A stretch of 64,000 nt of DNA from Takakia lepidozioides. Its lineage: Eukaryota > Streptophyta > Takakiopsida > Takakiales > Takakiaceae. The stretch covers positions 930,001 through 994,000 of the forward strand of contig CM060733.1 in NCBI GenBank assembly GCA_030704615.1. The letters run 5' to 3'. Under the pieces are notes generated by a model. It saw nothing but the letters and a program-made list of their open reading frames with translations, did no database searches and was not told the DNA's origin. Shown piece after piece: positions 39,308-52,075 of the stretch (positions are counted from its first letter, which is position 1; the number at the start of each line of letters is the position of its first letter). Position numbers and translations under genes: made by a program.

Positions 39308-39384
39308 GCTGTTCCAGGAGGCAAGAGCATCACGTAGCGGAAGCCGCTTCATGTTCATAAGTAGCAAAATTTTCAGAACTATCG

Positions 39385-40610
39385 TGTCGTTGTCGTATAG
39401 GCGGTCGATTCATTTTAAAAAACAACAAAAAAGAACGGTCGCTATTGGGCAGTCGCATCATCTTTATAAATACCAAAAAGAGCGACCACCATATGGTGGT
39501 CGTTTCATTTAAAACAAATACCTAAAAGAGCGACCATCGCATTGGCGGTCGCTTCATTTTTAAAAAACAAAAAAGAACGATCGCCATAGGATGGTCGCTT
39601 CACTGTTTAGAAAAAATTAACAGAGCGACCGCCGTAGTGGCAGTCGCTTCATTTTGTAAAAAAATGAAAAAGAGAGAAAAAAAAATTAAAAAAATTAAAA
39701 CTTTAGGAGCGACCGCCGTATTGGCGGTCGGTTCAGGTTTTTTAAAAGCGAAAAAGAACGACCGCCATGGGGCGGTCGCGTCATTTTTTTAAGAAATAAA
39801 AAACTTTAAAAAAAAATTAGTAACAAATTTAAGGAGCGACCGCTGTATTGGCGGTCGCTTCACTTTCTTAAAAAGCGAAGAAGAGCGACAACAGTATGGC
39901 GGTCGCTTCATTTTATTATTTTAAAAAACTTATTTTAATAATTTAATAATTAATTATTGTTTTTAAAAAAACCTTAAAGAAGTGACCGTTGTACTAGCAG
40001 TCGCTTCAGTTTTTAAAAAAGCGAAATAGAGCGACCCCCATATGGCGGTCGCTTCATTTTTAAAATAAATATACGAAAATGAGCGACCACCGTAGTGGCA
40101 AAAAAAAAACGACCACCGTATTGGCGGTTGCTTCATATATATATTCTTAAAAAGAGCGACTGCCGTAATTGCAGTCGCTTCATTTAAATTTCTTAAAAAA
40201 AAGAGCCACTGCTGCTAAATTTAAAAAACCAAAACGAGCGACCGCCATTTGGTGGTCGCTGCATTTAAAAAAAAAAATTAAAGAATCGACGGTTTGGTGG
40301 TCGCTTCATTTTAGTTTCAAAATAAAAATATGCGACAGCCGGCGAATGGCGGTCGTTGCATTTCTTAAATTTTTTTTTAAAATTGCGAGCGACTGCCAAT
40401 CTGGGCGGTCGCTTAATTTTTAAAACTAATAGTTTTCAAGCGACCGCCAATATGGGCGGTCGCTCCATTTAAAACTTCATAAATTACCGGCAACCGCCAA
40501 TATAGGCCGTCGCATAATTTAATAAAATATTAAATTACAAGCAACTGCCAATATGGGTGGTCGCTTGATTTAAAAACTAATAACTTTTAAGCGTCCGTAT
40601 TTTTGGGCGG
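39385..40610. repeat. Right palindrome array (GCGACCGCC / GGCGGTCGC)
   Basis: About 25 copies, by eye, of palindromes of the same family as the left array, with shorter centres (GTATT, ATATG) and linkers such as TTCATTTTTAAAAA. At the far end the motif changes to GTCCGTATTTTTGGGCGGAC. Together with the left array it frames the interior of the element. Confidence 0.9.
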
Positions 40611-40770
40611 ACGTATGTTTTAAAATAAATTAATAAATTTTAATAGTTTTAATAAATTACAAAAGATAGAAGTAAATCGTAAAAGTGAAATATTAAAAAA
40701 TTACTTGGGTAAACGTCCGGATTCGACGTGACGTCTGACGTGTCCGGGCCACGTCACGTCAGGAATGATA

Positions 40771-43318
40771 ACTAGGAGTGAAGCATACAAGCATCCTTGC
40801 TAAGTTTAAGAAGGGAGAGAGATACTTCCCAACGCAAGCGCCGCTGCGAAACATAAAAGCCAAAGGAAGGAAAGAGACAATGCATTCACAGCATTGTCTC
40901 CCGCCTGTGAGAAGAGACAAAACACCGCCATTGCGCATCCCCAGAAGCTCGTCCAACATGGGTACGAAGCAGTAGACAGGGTAGCAGCAAAACGCAGACG
41001 CCATAACTCTCATCCCGCGAGCTCAGAAGCACGAGGAGTGTTGCTGACGGCAGGAGAGATACCCTAGGGCCATGCCCAATTTTTCATCCGTGCAGGATAA
41101 GTAATCAACACTACTTTTTTCAAAACCCGACGGATGTCATCCGTTAGCTAGGTTTAAACAATAGGTTATAGGGTAGGGGTTAGGGTTTCACTCCTTATTT
41201 AGCCATAATTAAGGGTAATTAAACAACAGTCCAGGGCCATCATAGGTTGCATATTTTATCCGGTTCAGATGAAAAAATTAATAAGTTCATCCATTTGGAG
41301 AAGGTTCATCAGTAGGATGGAAAAACAATACATAATATCCAAGGCAACGGTTTCACATCCTAACAGGTAATTCAACATCCCCCAAAAAAAATGCATCATC
41401 CGGTACGGAAAAAAACCATAAAAGAGGAATAAACGAATTAATATCCTGGTATTTTTCATCCGGTATGGATGGAAAAATTTATACATAGGATGCCAGTGTC
41501 AACCCCTACAGAGATAATTCCTCATTCTCTGGTGACTCATCTGGTATGGATGAAAGTCAAATAAAAGAGGAATGAAAAAATCATAGACCCAATTTAGAGG
41601 TAATTTAGTGTCCACCTAGGTAATTCATCCGGTATGGATAAAAATCGTTATAGGGCGGGTGAAAACACTGTTTAGAGTCCATCCGGTATAGATGGAAAAA
41701 CAGGAAGAAAACACTGATAAAACCGGCAGGCGGGGTTTGTTCTTGTGTGGGACAAGATAAGATATTGCCACCTATATGTAGGCTGCAAGGCATCTTGGTT
41801 CAACCTGCTCACATACCTTATCACCAGGTTATGTATTGAAGGAGCACAAAGTGCTGAGGTCATGCAAAGGGCAAGGTACCATGGTCCAGCCTGCCCTATT
41901 ACCTTTTCAAGACACGTTTTCAAACATACATCTTGGGCATGACCCACAGGTTGCAGCATCTTACCTTATCAGCCATTATTTACGGCAGGTCATGCATCAG
42001 CCAAGGCATAAGGACCAACCTGCAATTTGTCAGAATCAAAATATGCCTCCAAGCAATCCTACTTGGGCATGATGAAATAGATTCCATACCATTTGTATTC
42101 ACCCCGAGACATGTGATCATACAAGGTGTCAAGGGACTGTGAATTCAGCCTGTCAAATTGCAAATTCAAGACTTGTATACACAAACAACTTGAACAACCG
42201 AGATCCAGCCTCTTTTGCACATAAAAAAACCAGATTGCAGATCATAGGCCTGATGTCATGACAAAGCCAAAACTAGAAGTAGGATCCCATTACAGTTTAC
42301 CATCCTCATCCTTCAAGAGGTCCATGCTAAAGCTTGCAATGAACACCTCACTATGATCCATTACACACCAGAAACAGGCCCGAAAAGGAGCAGGTCGGTG
42401 CCTTATCAGGCTACCACCATAACATTCAAGGCCACCATGTCCATAGAGACCCAAACCCGCCGAAGCAGCCCTCATAAAACCAGATCCTCTATGGCCCAAA
42501 GAACTTACAACCTAGCTCAGTAATCCACAGGCCCTGCTGTCAAAGATCAAAATATAGGGTATGCATGGTTTGTATGCAGGCCTCAGGAGACAGGCCAGAT
42601 AGGTCGAGCTGCCCCATCGACGGCAGAACAACAAAAGCCAAAACATAGGTTGTAGCAAGCCAAACCACGAGCAGTCGGGTTGAATTCGGGGCTGCAGGCA
42701 GCAACCACTTCAAGGCGCGATAACTTACAGGTCTCCTCAGCCCATATCCCAACTGCATGATCAAGAAACTTCAAAGTAGGTGATGATCCTCACCTGGTCC
42801 CATCACAAACCCCCACAAAATCAACGGATTAGTGAGGATTGTGGAACCCCAGGTGAATCACAGACCCTCACACTTGTCATCGATGTCAACTAAGAATCTC
42901 AAAAGCAAGAGAAGAAGATAAGAACACAAGGATCCCTAAACTCCAAAGGCACCTTAAGCGATTGGGGAAGAGGGTTATGCGCCATCACCACCCACAGCAA
43001 GCCGCATCCACAAAGCACATGAGCAATGAAGCAAAGCAGGCAAACTCGCAAGGCTATTAGAAGGGAGGGAGAGAGACTTCCCAGCACAAATGCAATTGCT
43101 AAAATTAAAAGCCAGAGGAGGGAAAATGCTACTGCATTCACAGCGATGTTTCCCGCTGCAAGAGAGACAAGGCGTCGCCTTCGCGCCTCCCCAGGCACTC
43201 GTCCAGCACGGGTACGACACCACAAACGGGGCAGCCACCAAAGCACGGCCGCCATAACACTCTCCCCACGAGCTCAGAAGCACATCGCGTGCTTCTGACA
43301 GCGGGAGAGACAACATAG

Positions 43319-43350
<32 letters not shown>

Positions 43351-45850
43351 CTTCCGATTTTTCATCCGTGGATGAAAAATAGTAGTACACATCCTTCTAC
43401 CCTGACGGATTTCATCCGTAGCAGAGTTAAAAATAGGTTTTAGGGTAGGGGTTAGGGTTTCACCCCGTAATTAATCATAATTAGGGGTAGTTAAGACCAA
43501 TTCCAGGTCATAATCATCTGTACTCGTCATCCATAAACAGATCACTTTGTCAAGATAAAAAAAAGTAGGGAATATCATCCGTGGCAGCAGTTTACCTCCA
43601 CCTAGGTAATTCATCATTCCTCACCAGACCACCTTGTATGGATAAAAGAGAGTCAATGAAAGAGGAATGAAGAATCATTATCCTGGAAGTTTTTCAACCG
43701 GTATAGATGAAAAACATGATGGTGTTGGCGACCCTCATAGAGGTAATTTTTCATTCCTTGGTGACTAATCCGGTATGGATGAGAGTCAATAAAAGAGGAA
43801 TGAAAAAACCAAAAAACCATCGTAAAGGTAATTCAGTGTCCATCTTGGTGGCTCATCCGGTATGGATGAAAAACCGATAGAGGATGGATGAGCCTCTGTC
43901 AAAACTTCATCCAGTATGGGTGAAAAAACATGAAATCAACACTGAGAACAACCTGCTGGTTCCCAGTAGAGAGGGAAGATATTCATGTCATGTCAAGACA
44001 TGGACAAGACCCACTAGGGTCATTGTCAATTAAAGACATAAACAACCCAAAACAGGGCACCATCTAACATTTCCATTCTTGTCATAGCTTCCCATGAATT
44101 GACATCACCCAATTAGTCATGATAAAACAAGGTGGGAGGGCGGGGTTTGTTCATGTAGGGGATGCAAACATCTTGAACACCCGAGATCCGGCCATCTTGG
44201 CCAATGAATCATTTGTTTATGTGTGGGACAAGATAAGATATTGATGTCCCTGTGCAAGGCCTCTTGGTTCAGCCTGTACACATACTAGCAGCCTACCATT
44301 TCAGCCATTAATTATGGCAGGTCATGCATCAGCCAAGGCATAAGGACCAGCCTGCAGTTTGTCAGAATCTCAGTATGCCACCAAGCAGTCCAACTTGAGC
44401 AAGATGAAATAGATTCCATATCATTTGTATTCACCCCGAGACATGTGATCATACAAGGTATCAAGGGAATGTGAATGCAGCCTGTCAAATTGCAGGTTCA
44501 AGACTTGTACCAACAAGCAGCATGAAGAGCCGAGATCCAGCCTCTTTTGTATATAAAAAACCAGATTGCAGGTCATAGGCCTGATGTCATGACAGATCCA
44601 AAACTATAGGTAGGATCCCATTGCAGCTTACCATCCTCATCCTTCAAGAGTTCCATGCTAAGACATGCAAAGAACACCTTACTACGATCCAGTACACATC
44701 AGAAGTAGGCCTGAAAAGGAGCAGGGCAGTACCCTACCAGGTTGCCGCCTTAAACTTCAAGGCCACCAGGTCCATAGATACCCAAAACCGCCAAAAACAT
44801 ACCACCAAAACCAGATCCTCTTTGGCCAAAAGAACTTACAACCTACCTTAATAATCCACAGGCTTTGTTGTCAAAGATCAAAAGGTAGGGTATGGTTTGT
44901 ATGCAAGCCTCAGGAAACAGGCCAGTCAGGCCGAGCTGCGCATCGGCGGCAAAACGACAAAGGCCAGAACGTAGGCTGTAGCATGTCAAGCCAGGGGCAG
45001 TCGGGTTGAAATCGGGGCTGCAGGCAGCAGCCACCTCACAGCGCACAAGCCCATAGGTCTCCTCAGCCCATATCCCAATCTGCATGCTCAAGAAACTTCA
45101 AAGTAGGTGAGGATCCTCACCTGGTCCCATCACAAGCCCCCACAAAAACCAACAGGTTAGTGAGGATTGTGGAACCCCAGGTTAATCACAGACCCTCACA
45201 CTTATCACAAATGTCAACTAAGAAACTCAAAAGCAAGAGAAAGAGATAAGAACATGAGAATCCCTAAACTCCAAAGGCACCTTAAGCAATTGGGGAAGAG
45301 GGTTATGCGCCATCACCACCCGCAGCAAGCCGCCTCCACAAAGCACATAAGCAAAGCAGGCACAATCGCAAGGCACTAGAAAGGAGGGAGAGAACTTCCC
45401 ATCATAAGCATCCTTGCTAAGCGCAGAAAAGCCAGAGGAGGGAAGATGTCACTGCATTCATAGCGGTGTTTCCCGCTGCAAGAGAGACAAGGAGCCGCCT
45501 TCACGCCCCCCAGGCGCTCGTTCAGCATGGGTACGACACCACAAACGGGGCAGCCACCGAAGCACGTCCGCCATAACACTCTCCTCGCGAGCTGAGAAGC
45601 ACATCGCATGCTTCTGATAGCGGGAGATACGACATAGGGTTGTCCCTCGATTATTCATCCGTGGATGAAAAACAGTAGGACGCATCCGTATACCCTGACG
45701 GATTTCATCCGCAGCAAGGTTAAAAATAGGTTTTGGGGTAGGGGTTAGGGTTTCCACCGTAATTAATCATAATTAGGGATAGAAAAGATCAATTCCAGGC
45801 CATAATCACATCATCCATAGACAGATCACTTGTGTCAGGATGAAAAAGTA
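40771..45850 (+). repeat. Tandem array with unit of about 2.3 kb
   Basis: Three blocks repeat in order. (a) About 0.5 kb ending at 41,080, 43,330 and 45,645, with the minus-strand word WLPRLWCRT in the last two copies. (b) About 0.6 kb of TTCATCC..GGATGAAA hairpin repeats with TAGGGTAGGGGTTAGGGTTT (41,090-41,710; 43,360-43,930; 45,650-45,850). (c) About 1 kb with GACATGTGATCATACAAGG and AGGAGCAGG words (42,100-42,800; 44,440-45,100). The offset between equivalent points is about 2,335 bp (42,296 and 44,631). Blocks 28,792-29,856 belong to the same array. No complete gene is recognised. Confidence 0.75.
43321..43350. repeat. Poly-T run
   Basis: About 30 consecutive T residues within the 2.3-kb repeat, absent from the equivalent place in the other copies (41,075 and 45,645). 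Confidence 0.95.
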
Positions 45851-47135
45851 GGGAACTGGCCTGGGCGCAACTCAGGATGCAAACCATAGCACTGGGCCTC
45901 TCCATGCCCGTACTTGCCACAATGGCCACAGTGCAACTGTGTCGGCTGTGCCGGTGCCAAACCATTGCCTCCCTCTGGGAAATCCTTGTTGACATGGGGT
46001 CCTCCACATGTCCAGCACACCACATCCGCCCGTTGTTGGCTTGCAAATAAAGGGAGAGACCCCTGCATCTGAGGTCCTCTCTGTCCTTCCCTGGGCTTCA
46101 CCTGAGCTCCCTTGTTGCCTTGAGCACGTTGAGGTAGTGGCTGGCTAGGAGCACCACTACCCCGTGGTGCCTCCTTAGCAAATCCCACCATGACCACTCG
46201 TTCCTCCACCATGTTGAGCTCTATCCACTCTGCCAGCAAAAACACATTTGCTAAGGTGGGTTGGGCCGCTTGTAGGAGAGTTGCATCCCGCACCCTTCTC
46301 CTCAGCTCCTTGTCCAATATCCCGTACCAGAATTGGACTGCCTGAGCCTCCGTAACCCCTTGGGTTACATTAATCAAGCGCCTCATGCGAGTGAAAGCCT
46401 CCCTCAAGCTCTCAGTAGGCTTCTTCTGGAACTCTTGCAAGCTCCTCAACTTCTCTGTCCTCACCCCATGGTAGTTCTTTCTCAACTCTTTGAAGAACTC
46501 CACAACAGGGTTGAAGGCAGGCACCGCCACTGGTGCCGGTGCAACAGTAGCTTGGGTGGATGTCGTAGTTGTTGTACCACTAGTCCCACTACTGCTCGTG
46601 GAAGCTGCCGTTGTAGCTGCTGGTGCTGGTGTAGCTGCCGGTGTGGCTGCTGCCCTTTTGCTTTTAGTGCTCTAGTGATGGAAACATAGTCGGGTGACTA
46701 GTACATCATCCACTCCTTGATCTCAACATCGTGCCCCCGCCTAAACTCATGGTAATCCATGGGCGGCCCCTCAAGGTGCTGAAACAACCCCTTCCATGCC
46801 ATGAAAGGTGTAAACAGTTGTGGATTGCGCATTTGTTGCAAGTCACACCAACTATCAAACTCTTGGATAAAATCATCCAACTCAATGGTGCCCACCGCCC
46901 CAGAGTACCTACGTGGCCCCTTGGTGGCTCCATACATCTCCTCCATTGTGTCCCACAACAATGGCAAGGAAACAGCTTGCACCGCCGGTGTGAGTCCTCC
47001 TGATTCACAATCCGAATCAGAATCTTCCGTAGAAGACACAGAAGGTGAAGGTGGCCTAAACTGCACACCTCGTCTCGTATATCTGCTAGTATCGCTAGTG
47101 CTCGTACCGGCACTTTCCCCAGCAACTTGTGGCAC
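45835..47135 (-). pseudogene. LTR-retrotransposon gag, truncated
   Basis: The upstream frame 47,135-46,698 encodes an acidic leader and the start of a gag domain (DDFIQEFDSWCDLQQM, FTPFMAWKGLFQHLEGPP). A second frame from about 46,530 to 45,835 continues with FFKELRKNYHGVRTEKLRSL and SLREAFTRMRRLI, typical of a plant retrotransposon gag, then a degenerate knuckle (CWTCGGPHVNKDF) and a good CCHC knuckle CGHCGKYGHGEAQC. A Gln/Pro/His-rich out-of-frame segment (46,530-46,690) joins the halves, so there is at least one frameshift. No protease or polymerase lies beyond 45,835, where the 2.3-kb array starts. I did not locate its LTRs. Confidence 0.7.
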
Positions 47136-47907
47136 CTCTGTGTTGACAAACTGACACTCAACCGGTCATGAACATGTCTCTAACCCCCTCTCCACAAGGT
47201 ATCCGGGTAGAGAACCTGATGCGGCTTATGGTTGGAATACTAGGTTCCTAACATAGCCTGCACATGCACCTGCATCCACCGCAGGTACTCCTATGGTTGG
47301 CTGGTCATCACCTCCAACCTCACCACAGGAGAAACAAAGATGGTCTGACTGGTCATCAACCTAGCCTCACCATCGACAGCATGCTCTATAGTGGGATCGG
47401 CGATCAAGCCTGAGTTCACCACCTATAAAATCAAGCGCCCACACAAAACTAGCATGACGCACAATCAAGCATGCAGGTGTGGAGGGGATCCAAACACAAG
47501 AATGAGAACAACAACTCCCCCACACCAAAAACAACTCCACAGTGTCGCTCCTGCAACCCAGCCCAAACCCGGACTGACTCTTGCCCCCACCTACGGAAAG
47601 GTCTCGGCCTACAGAGAAGGTAGAAAGCTACGAGGAAGGGAAACTAAAGCAATGCCTATCCCCAGCACGCTCTCATCCCAACACCCTCTTTTTTCCTCTC
47701 TTCTCTCACATGCATGACCATGAGAGCATCCTGTAGACACTCCTCCATCCGCCCTCCACGAGCTCATGAAAGTTGGCCTCCAAGGCCCCATGCAAGCCTC
47801 CACAGGGTCCGCCAGTGCCTCCTCTTGTCCACCAGTCATTCCTCAGAATGGAACCACCTCAGGAAACCACGCCGTTCACTGAAGGTTCAAAAATGGAGCA
47901 AATAGAG
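47136..47907. other. Flank of the gag fragment, no gene recognised
   Basis: No recognisable gene. Possibly the untranslated leader of the retroelement on the minus strand. It ends at the hAT target site. Confidence 0.35.
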
Positions 47908-48296
47908 GTACATATCAGTGTCGTGCGGTTCTTGCCATATTGAAAGAACCGCCGGTTCCGGTTCCTTGATATATTTAAAGAGGCGGTTCCGGTTCCGGTT
48001 CCAAAATTCATGAGCAGATGCCGGTTCCGGTTCCGGGTATTTTTTGGGAAGGATCCGCCGGTTCCAGTTTCCGGTTCCGGTTCTGTATTTTTTGAATATA
48101 TATATAATCTTTTTTAATCTTTTTTTATAAATCTGAAAATGATTTGTGAATCCCATTAGTTATACCAAATATTTTGACCATGTTGAAAAGAAACAACACA
48201 ACATTCATAAACAAATTTATGAAATAATAATAATCCAAAGTAACCAAGTGTAAATCAATGTGTGTAGAGTAGTGTACTATAGAGTACACAAAGAAA

Positions 48297-50575
48297 TCAT
48301 TCTATCTCAAACAACTCAGCCTCTACAATCAACTCCTCGTTGTCATTTAAGAGGACTTCCTCACTGTTCAAAAATTCGCTCATGGAAGAGCTCATGCAAC
48401 CAACACGAGCATCATTCGGCCAATTTTTGACAATGCTCACAAGCATATCAAGGTTCAAAACACCTAACTTGCAACGTCGCAAGTTTGTAATAACACCTGC
48501 AATGCTAAAAACCCTCTCACATTCAATCTGAGACCCAACAATGCCCAACAGGAGACGTGCTAAATACCCCACATATGGAAATACAGATTCGTGCTCCTTC
48601 CACCATTTCAAAAGAGCACTGCACTCAGTGTTAGTGACTTTTTGCCTTCGGAAATGCGCAAGCTGATCTCTCACCACCATCAATGCCATATCGTCACATG
48701 GCTCCTCCAAACCAAACAATGACATGTCATCCTGAGTGGAATCTGGCTCCAGCTGGGTCGTAGTATCCGGGTGAAAGATCTTGAAACATTTGACCAAAAG
48801 AGGCTCCAACACCAAGGTGTCATATTGCCGAACAATGATATATCCTTGTTCTCTGCCCACATATTGTGTCACCAAGGACAATCCCTTGAAACGCGGATCA
48901 AGCATCAGCACCAACATATTGTGGGCTTTCAATGGTTGAACTCCTTCCAAAAATGAAAAAAATGGCCCCAATACATGCAGCACCTCCTGAGCCATCTGCC
49001 ATTATAACAATTGCAACTCTACATCAAAATCGCCAATGCAATAATCCACTGTACCCAACCTTCGAACACTCTCTGCTCGCATGCGTACACAAGTTGTAAT
49101 TGCTGCAGCAAGAGCATCAGACAACAGCCAATATCCACCTGACTGGTTCATAACACACTCATGAACCACATGTCCAAGAACCGTGGAAATAGACTTTGCA
49201 ATTGCCCGCACTTGTGGGCTTGGTATGCGAGATTGCAAAGATAGTGAAGCCTGCCTAGAATAACAAGTAATGATGGCTTGCCGAAATTCCAAAGTTTCTT
49301 GAAAGAGGATCACTTTGGAAGCAAACCTGGTTTTCACTGGAGTCTTCAACTTGCGAGGATGAATGCCACTATCAACACATGCTGCATTCCATTCTTGCCT
49401 TCCTTTTCCACTCTTCTTGGTCCAAGTGATGGTCTTCTGCAACTCTGATTGAGCATCCTTTATAGACACAACCCTCATATCCATGCACACCTTTGCATCA
49501 GTCGTGGCATGCTGACAACACTTGGACATTACATGTCCAAAGCAACTTCCCACAAATGGTGCAGACAGCCCCAATGGGGCACAAGACACGACTGCATTCA
49601 AAGCTGCAGTCAAAGTACCCAAATTACCTCCTTCATCTTTGACATAAGCTATGATGCGCGGATTCAAACCATACTTTGTCAAAAGGTCATTCACTTGTCG
49701 TGCCATGGCTGCCCCCGATGTATCAGGTGCCTCAAACATTCCCAATGTCACATGGCATGGTTCCCATTGCTCATTAAGAAAGTGCGCTATGATGACAAAT
49801 GTATCTGTTCTTCCTCTTGACATCCACAAATCAAAACTGACAGTACAAGTTACACAACTAGATATCAATGGGGACATGTACAAGTCTTGTGTTTTTGCTA
49901 CCAATGATGGGAGCGTCTCATTCACAAGTGTGCGTTGAGAGAGGAAAACTAGACAATCATTTTGTCTCCCCACTACCCTTCGTAGCCATGGAGATTCGAC
50001 CAAATCTGTTGTTCATCATCTTTCTTGTATGGAGTTCGACTGCCAAAGAAAGAAGATATGTTCCCTGGGGTAGGGCCAAGTCTCTTCTTCGCAGGTCTAC
50101 GAGCATCCGGCCCATTTTTTTCCATTTCAATCCACTTACTAACCAAAGCCCCATGTTTCTGACTCACATGCTTGTGAAGAACAGAGTTTCCATGGTCTTT
50201 GTTGTAAGTCATACATCCTGGCATCTTTTCAAACACAGGAGCAAGATGACAAAACACACACCTCATATACTGCGGGTGTATTGCATCTATTGGACCCGCG
50301 TTGGCAACTGCATAAAATGCCCATGATGAAGCAGTGCGATTGTAAGGTTTCCAAAAATCACATTGTTTGCTTAGGATGGAAAACTGCTCTTCCTCGGACA
50401 TTGAGCTGCTTGAATATTGTGATATTGTGGAAGACCCACCGACCGCTGAAGTGAGAGGAATTGATGAAGAAGACGATGCACATAGCGTAGGGCAAGCTTC
50501 CATAGCTCCCGCATTGTTGACATGAACAACACCTCTCTCCAGTTCTTCAAAGATATTGGGCTCCATGCGATGCAA
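48297..50575 (-). pseudogene. hAT transposase (BED-type N-terminus, dimerisation C-terminus), lightly damaged
   Basis: Reading leftward: a Ser-rich start, a zinc-binding BED-like segment (CVFCHLAPVFEKMPGCMTY, VLHKHVSQKH), then the catalytic core (VSFDLWMSRGRTDTFVI, AYVKDEGGNLGTLTAALN, FVGSCFGHVMSKCCQHA, KTPVKTRFASKVILFQETLE), and after 48,995 the hAT dimerisation domain (LLGIVGSQIECERVFSIAGV). About 760 residues in all, normal for plant hAT transposases. Two lesions: the first frame (50,575-49,973) and the second (50,003-49,002) differ by one base, implying a 1-nt indel (or a small intron) near 50,000, and a TAA at 49,002-49,004 interrupts the frame, which resumes directly as WQMAQEV. Core acidic residues are visible. 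Other copies of the family could be active. Confidence 0.88.
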
Positions 50576-50756
50576 ATGGCTGGATACACTCCCTGAATCA
50601 AATTATTCCCAATCCAAGCTGTTGGGTGGCACAAGCACTCATACATTCATAGTAGAACACATATATATAAATGTAAAATAGGTCATTTCAGTCATTCAGC
50701 CCCTTTAGACACCATGACAGATCTTCAAATGTGGAAATTCAGTTTTCAGGTGTCAT

Positions 50757-52075
50757 ACCGCTGCTGTTTCCAGTTGACCATCCACCCACATTGTCCCACC
50801 ATTGACTGGGGTCAGAAAAGTGTCTCATTCCAAAGCTTCTCTTCATCTCTGTTATCTGTTTTTGTGTACTTTCCTGCTGCCACCTCGGCAGTAACTTGCA
50901 AAGTCACTCCAAACCACCACAGATCATCCCAACGAGCTAATGAGTCTGATGAAAGGGCAAAACAGGCTGAAATAGGTTGAAGAAGAAGGTGCCCTCACCA
51001 CAAATGTGTTGAAGAAGGTACCTTCATCAGTAGTGCCTTGCTCTTTCAATTGCGCTACTGCCGCTGCTGTTTCCAGTTGACCATCCACCCACATTGTCCC
51101 ACCATTGACTGGGGTCAGAAAAGTGTCTCATTCCAAAACTTCTCTTCATCTCTGTTATCTGTTTTTGTGTACTTTCCTGCTGCCACCTCGGCAGTAACTT
51201 GCAAAGTCACTCCAAACCACCACAGATCATCCCAACGAGCTAACTTACAGAATTCAATATACAAATTCAGGGCTGAGCCCGATGAGAGGGCAAAAGAGGC
51301 TGAAACAGGTCAAAGAAGAAGGCTGAAATGTGTTGAAGAAGGTACCTTCATTAGCAGTGCCTTGTTCAAATTGCGCTGCTACCGCTGCTGTTCTAGTTGA
51401 CCATCTACCCACATTGTCCCACCATTGACAAGGGTCAGAAAAGTGTTCATTCCAAAGCTTCTCTTTTATCTCTGTTATCAGTTTTTGGGTACTTTCTGGC
51501 TGCACATTGGCAGTAACTTGCAAAGTCACTCCAAACCACCACATATCCACCCAACGAGCCAACTTACAGAATTCGATATGCAAATTCATGGCTGAGCTTG
51601 ATGAGAGGGCAAAACACACTGAAACAGGTCAAAGAAAATGGTACCATCAGGCTGAAATGTGTTGAAGAAGGTACCTTCATTAGCCGTGCCTTGTGGTGTC
51701 AATTGCGCTGCTACCGTTGCTGTTCCAGTTGACCATCTACCCACATTGTCCCACCATTGACAAGGGTCAGAAAAGTGTTCATTCCAAAGCTTCTCTTTAT
51801 CTCTGTTATCAGTTTTTGGGTACTTTCCGGCTGCCACATTGGCAGTAACTTGCAAAGTCACTCCAAACCACCACATATCCACCCAACGAGCCAACTTACA
51901 GAATTCGATATGCAAATTCATGGCTGAGCCTTATGAGAGGGCAAAACACACTGAAATAGGTCAAAGAAATGGTACCATCAGGCTGAAATGTGTTGAAGAA
52001 AGTACCTTCATTAGCCGTGCCTTGTGGTGTCAATTGCGCTGCTGCCGCTGCTGTTTCCAGTTGAGCATCTATCTA
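50757..52075 (-). repeat. Four-and-a-fraction tandem copies of an OSB-like gene fragment
   Basis: A unit of about 300-330 bp repeats with the marker CCACATTGTCCCACCATTGA at about 50,786, 51,089, 51,410 and 51,741, plus a partial copy at about 52,030. On the minus strand each unit keeps a readable frame with LARWVDMWWFGVTLQVTANV and KLWNEHFSDPCQWWDN. The W..(F)..P.(Q/E)WWDN pattern resembles the PDF motif of plant organellar single-stranded DNA-binding (OSB) proteins. The fragments are not joined into one frame. I infer a gene piece captured by the hAT element and then amplified. The assignment rests on one short motif. Confidence 0.55.

Larger units (their letters stand above)
29857..40770 (+). 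mobile_element. 10.9-kb element bounded by GCGACC palindrome arrays
   Basis: The left edge reads CACTAGCAAAGGTTCAG, a CACTA-like start, inside repeat DNA. A dense array of short palindromes runs to 32,375, the interior (32,540-39,340) holds decayed gag-like coding pieces and a 1-kb satellite, and a second palindrome array runs 39,390-40,600. The flanking tandem repeat resumes at about 40,771 (ACTAG..GAGTG, paralleling 45,381). Symmetric subterminal arrays of hairpin motifs are typical of CACTA elements, but no transposase is present and the right terminus does not convincingly match the left. It may be a non-autonomous CACTA derivative. Both boundaries are approximate. Confidence 0.5.

Noticed and set aside
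29900-40600. CRISPR-like array
   Set aside because: Regularly spaced repeats, but the repeat is a variable palindrome, the linkers are themselves repeated AT-rich sequence, and the genome is eukaryotic.
43440-43460. Telomere-like GGGTTAGGGTTT
   Set aside because: Only one or two TTAGGG-like units per 2.3-kb repeat; not an interstitial telomere tract.
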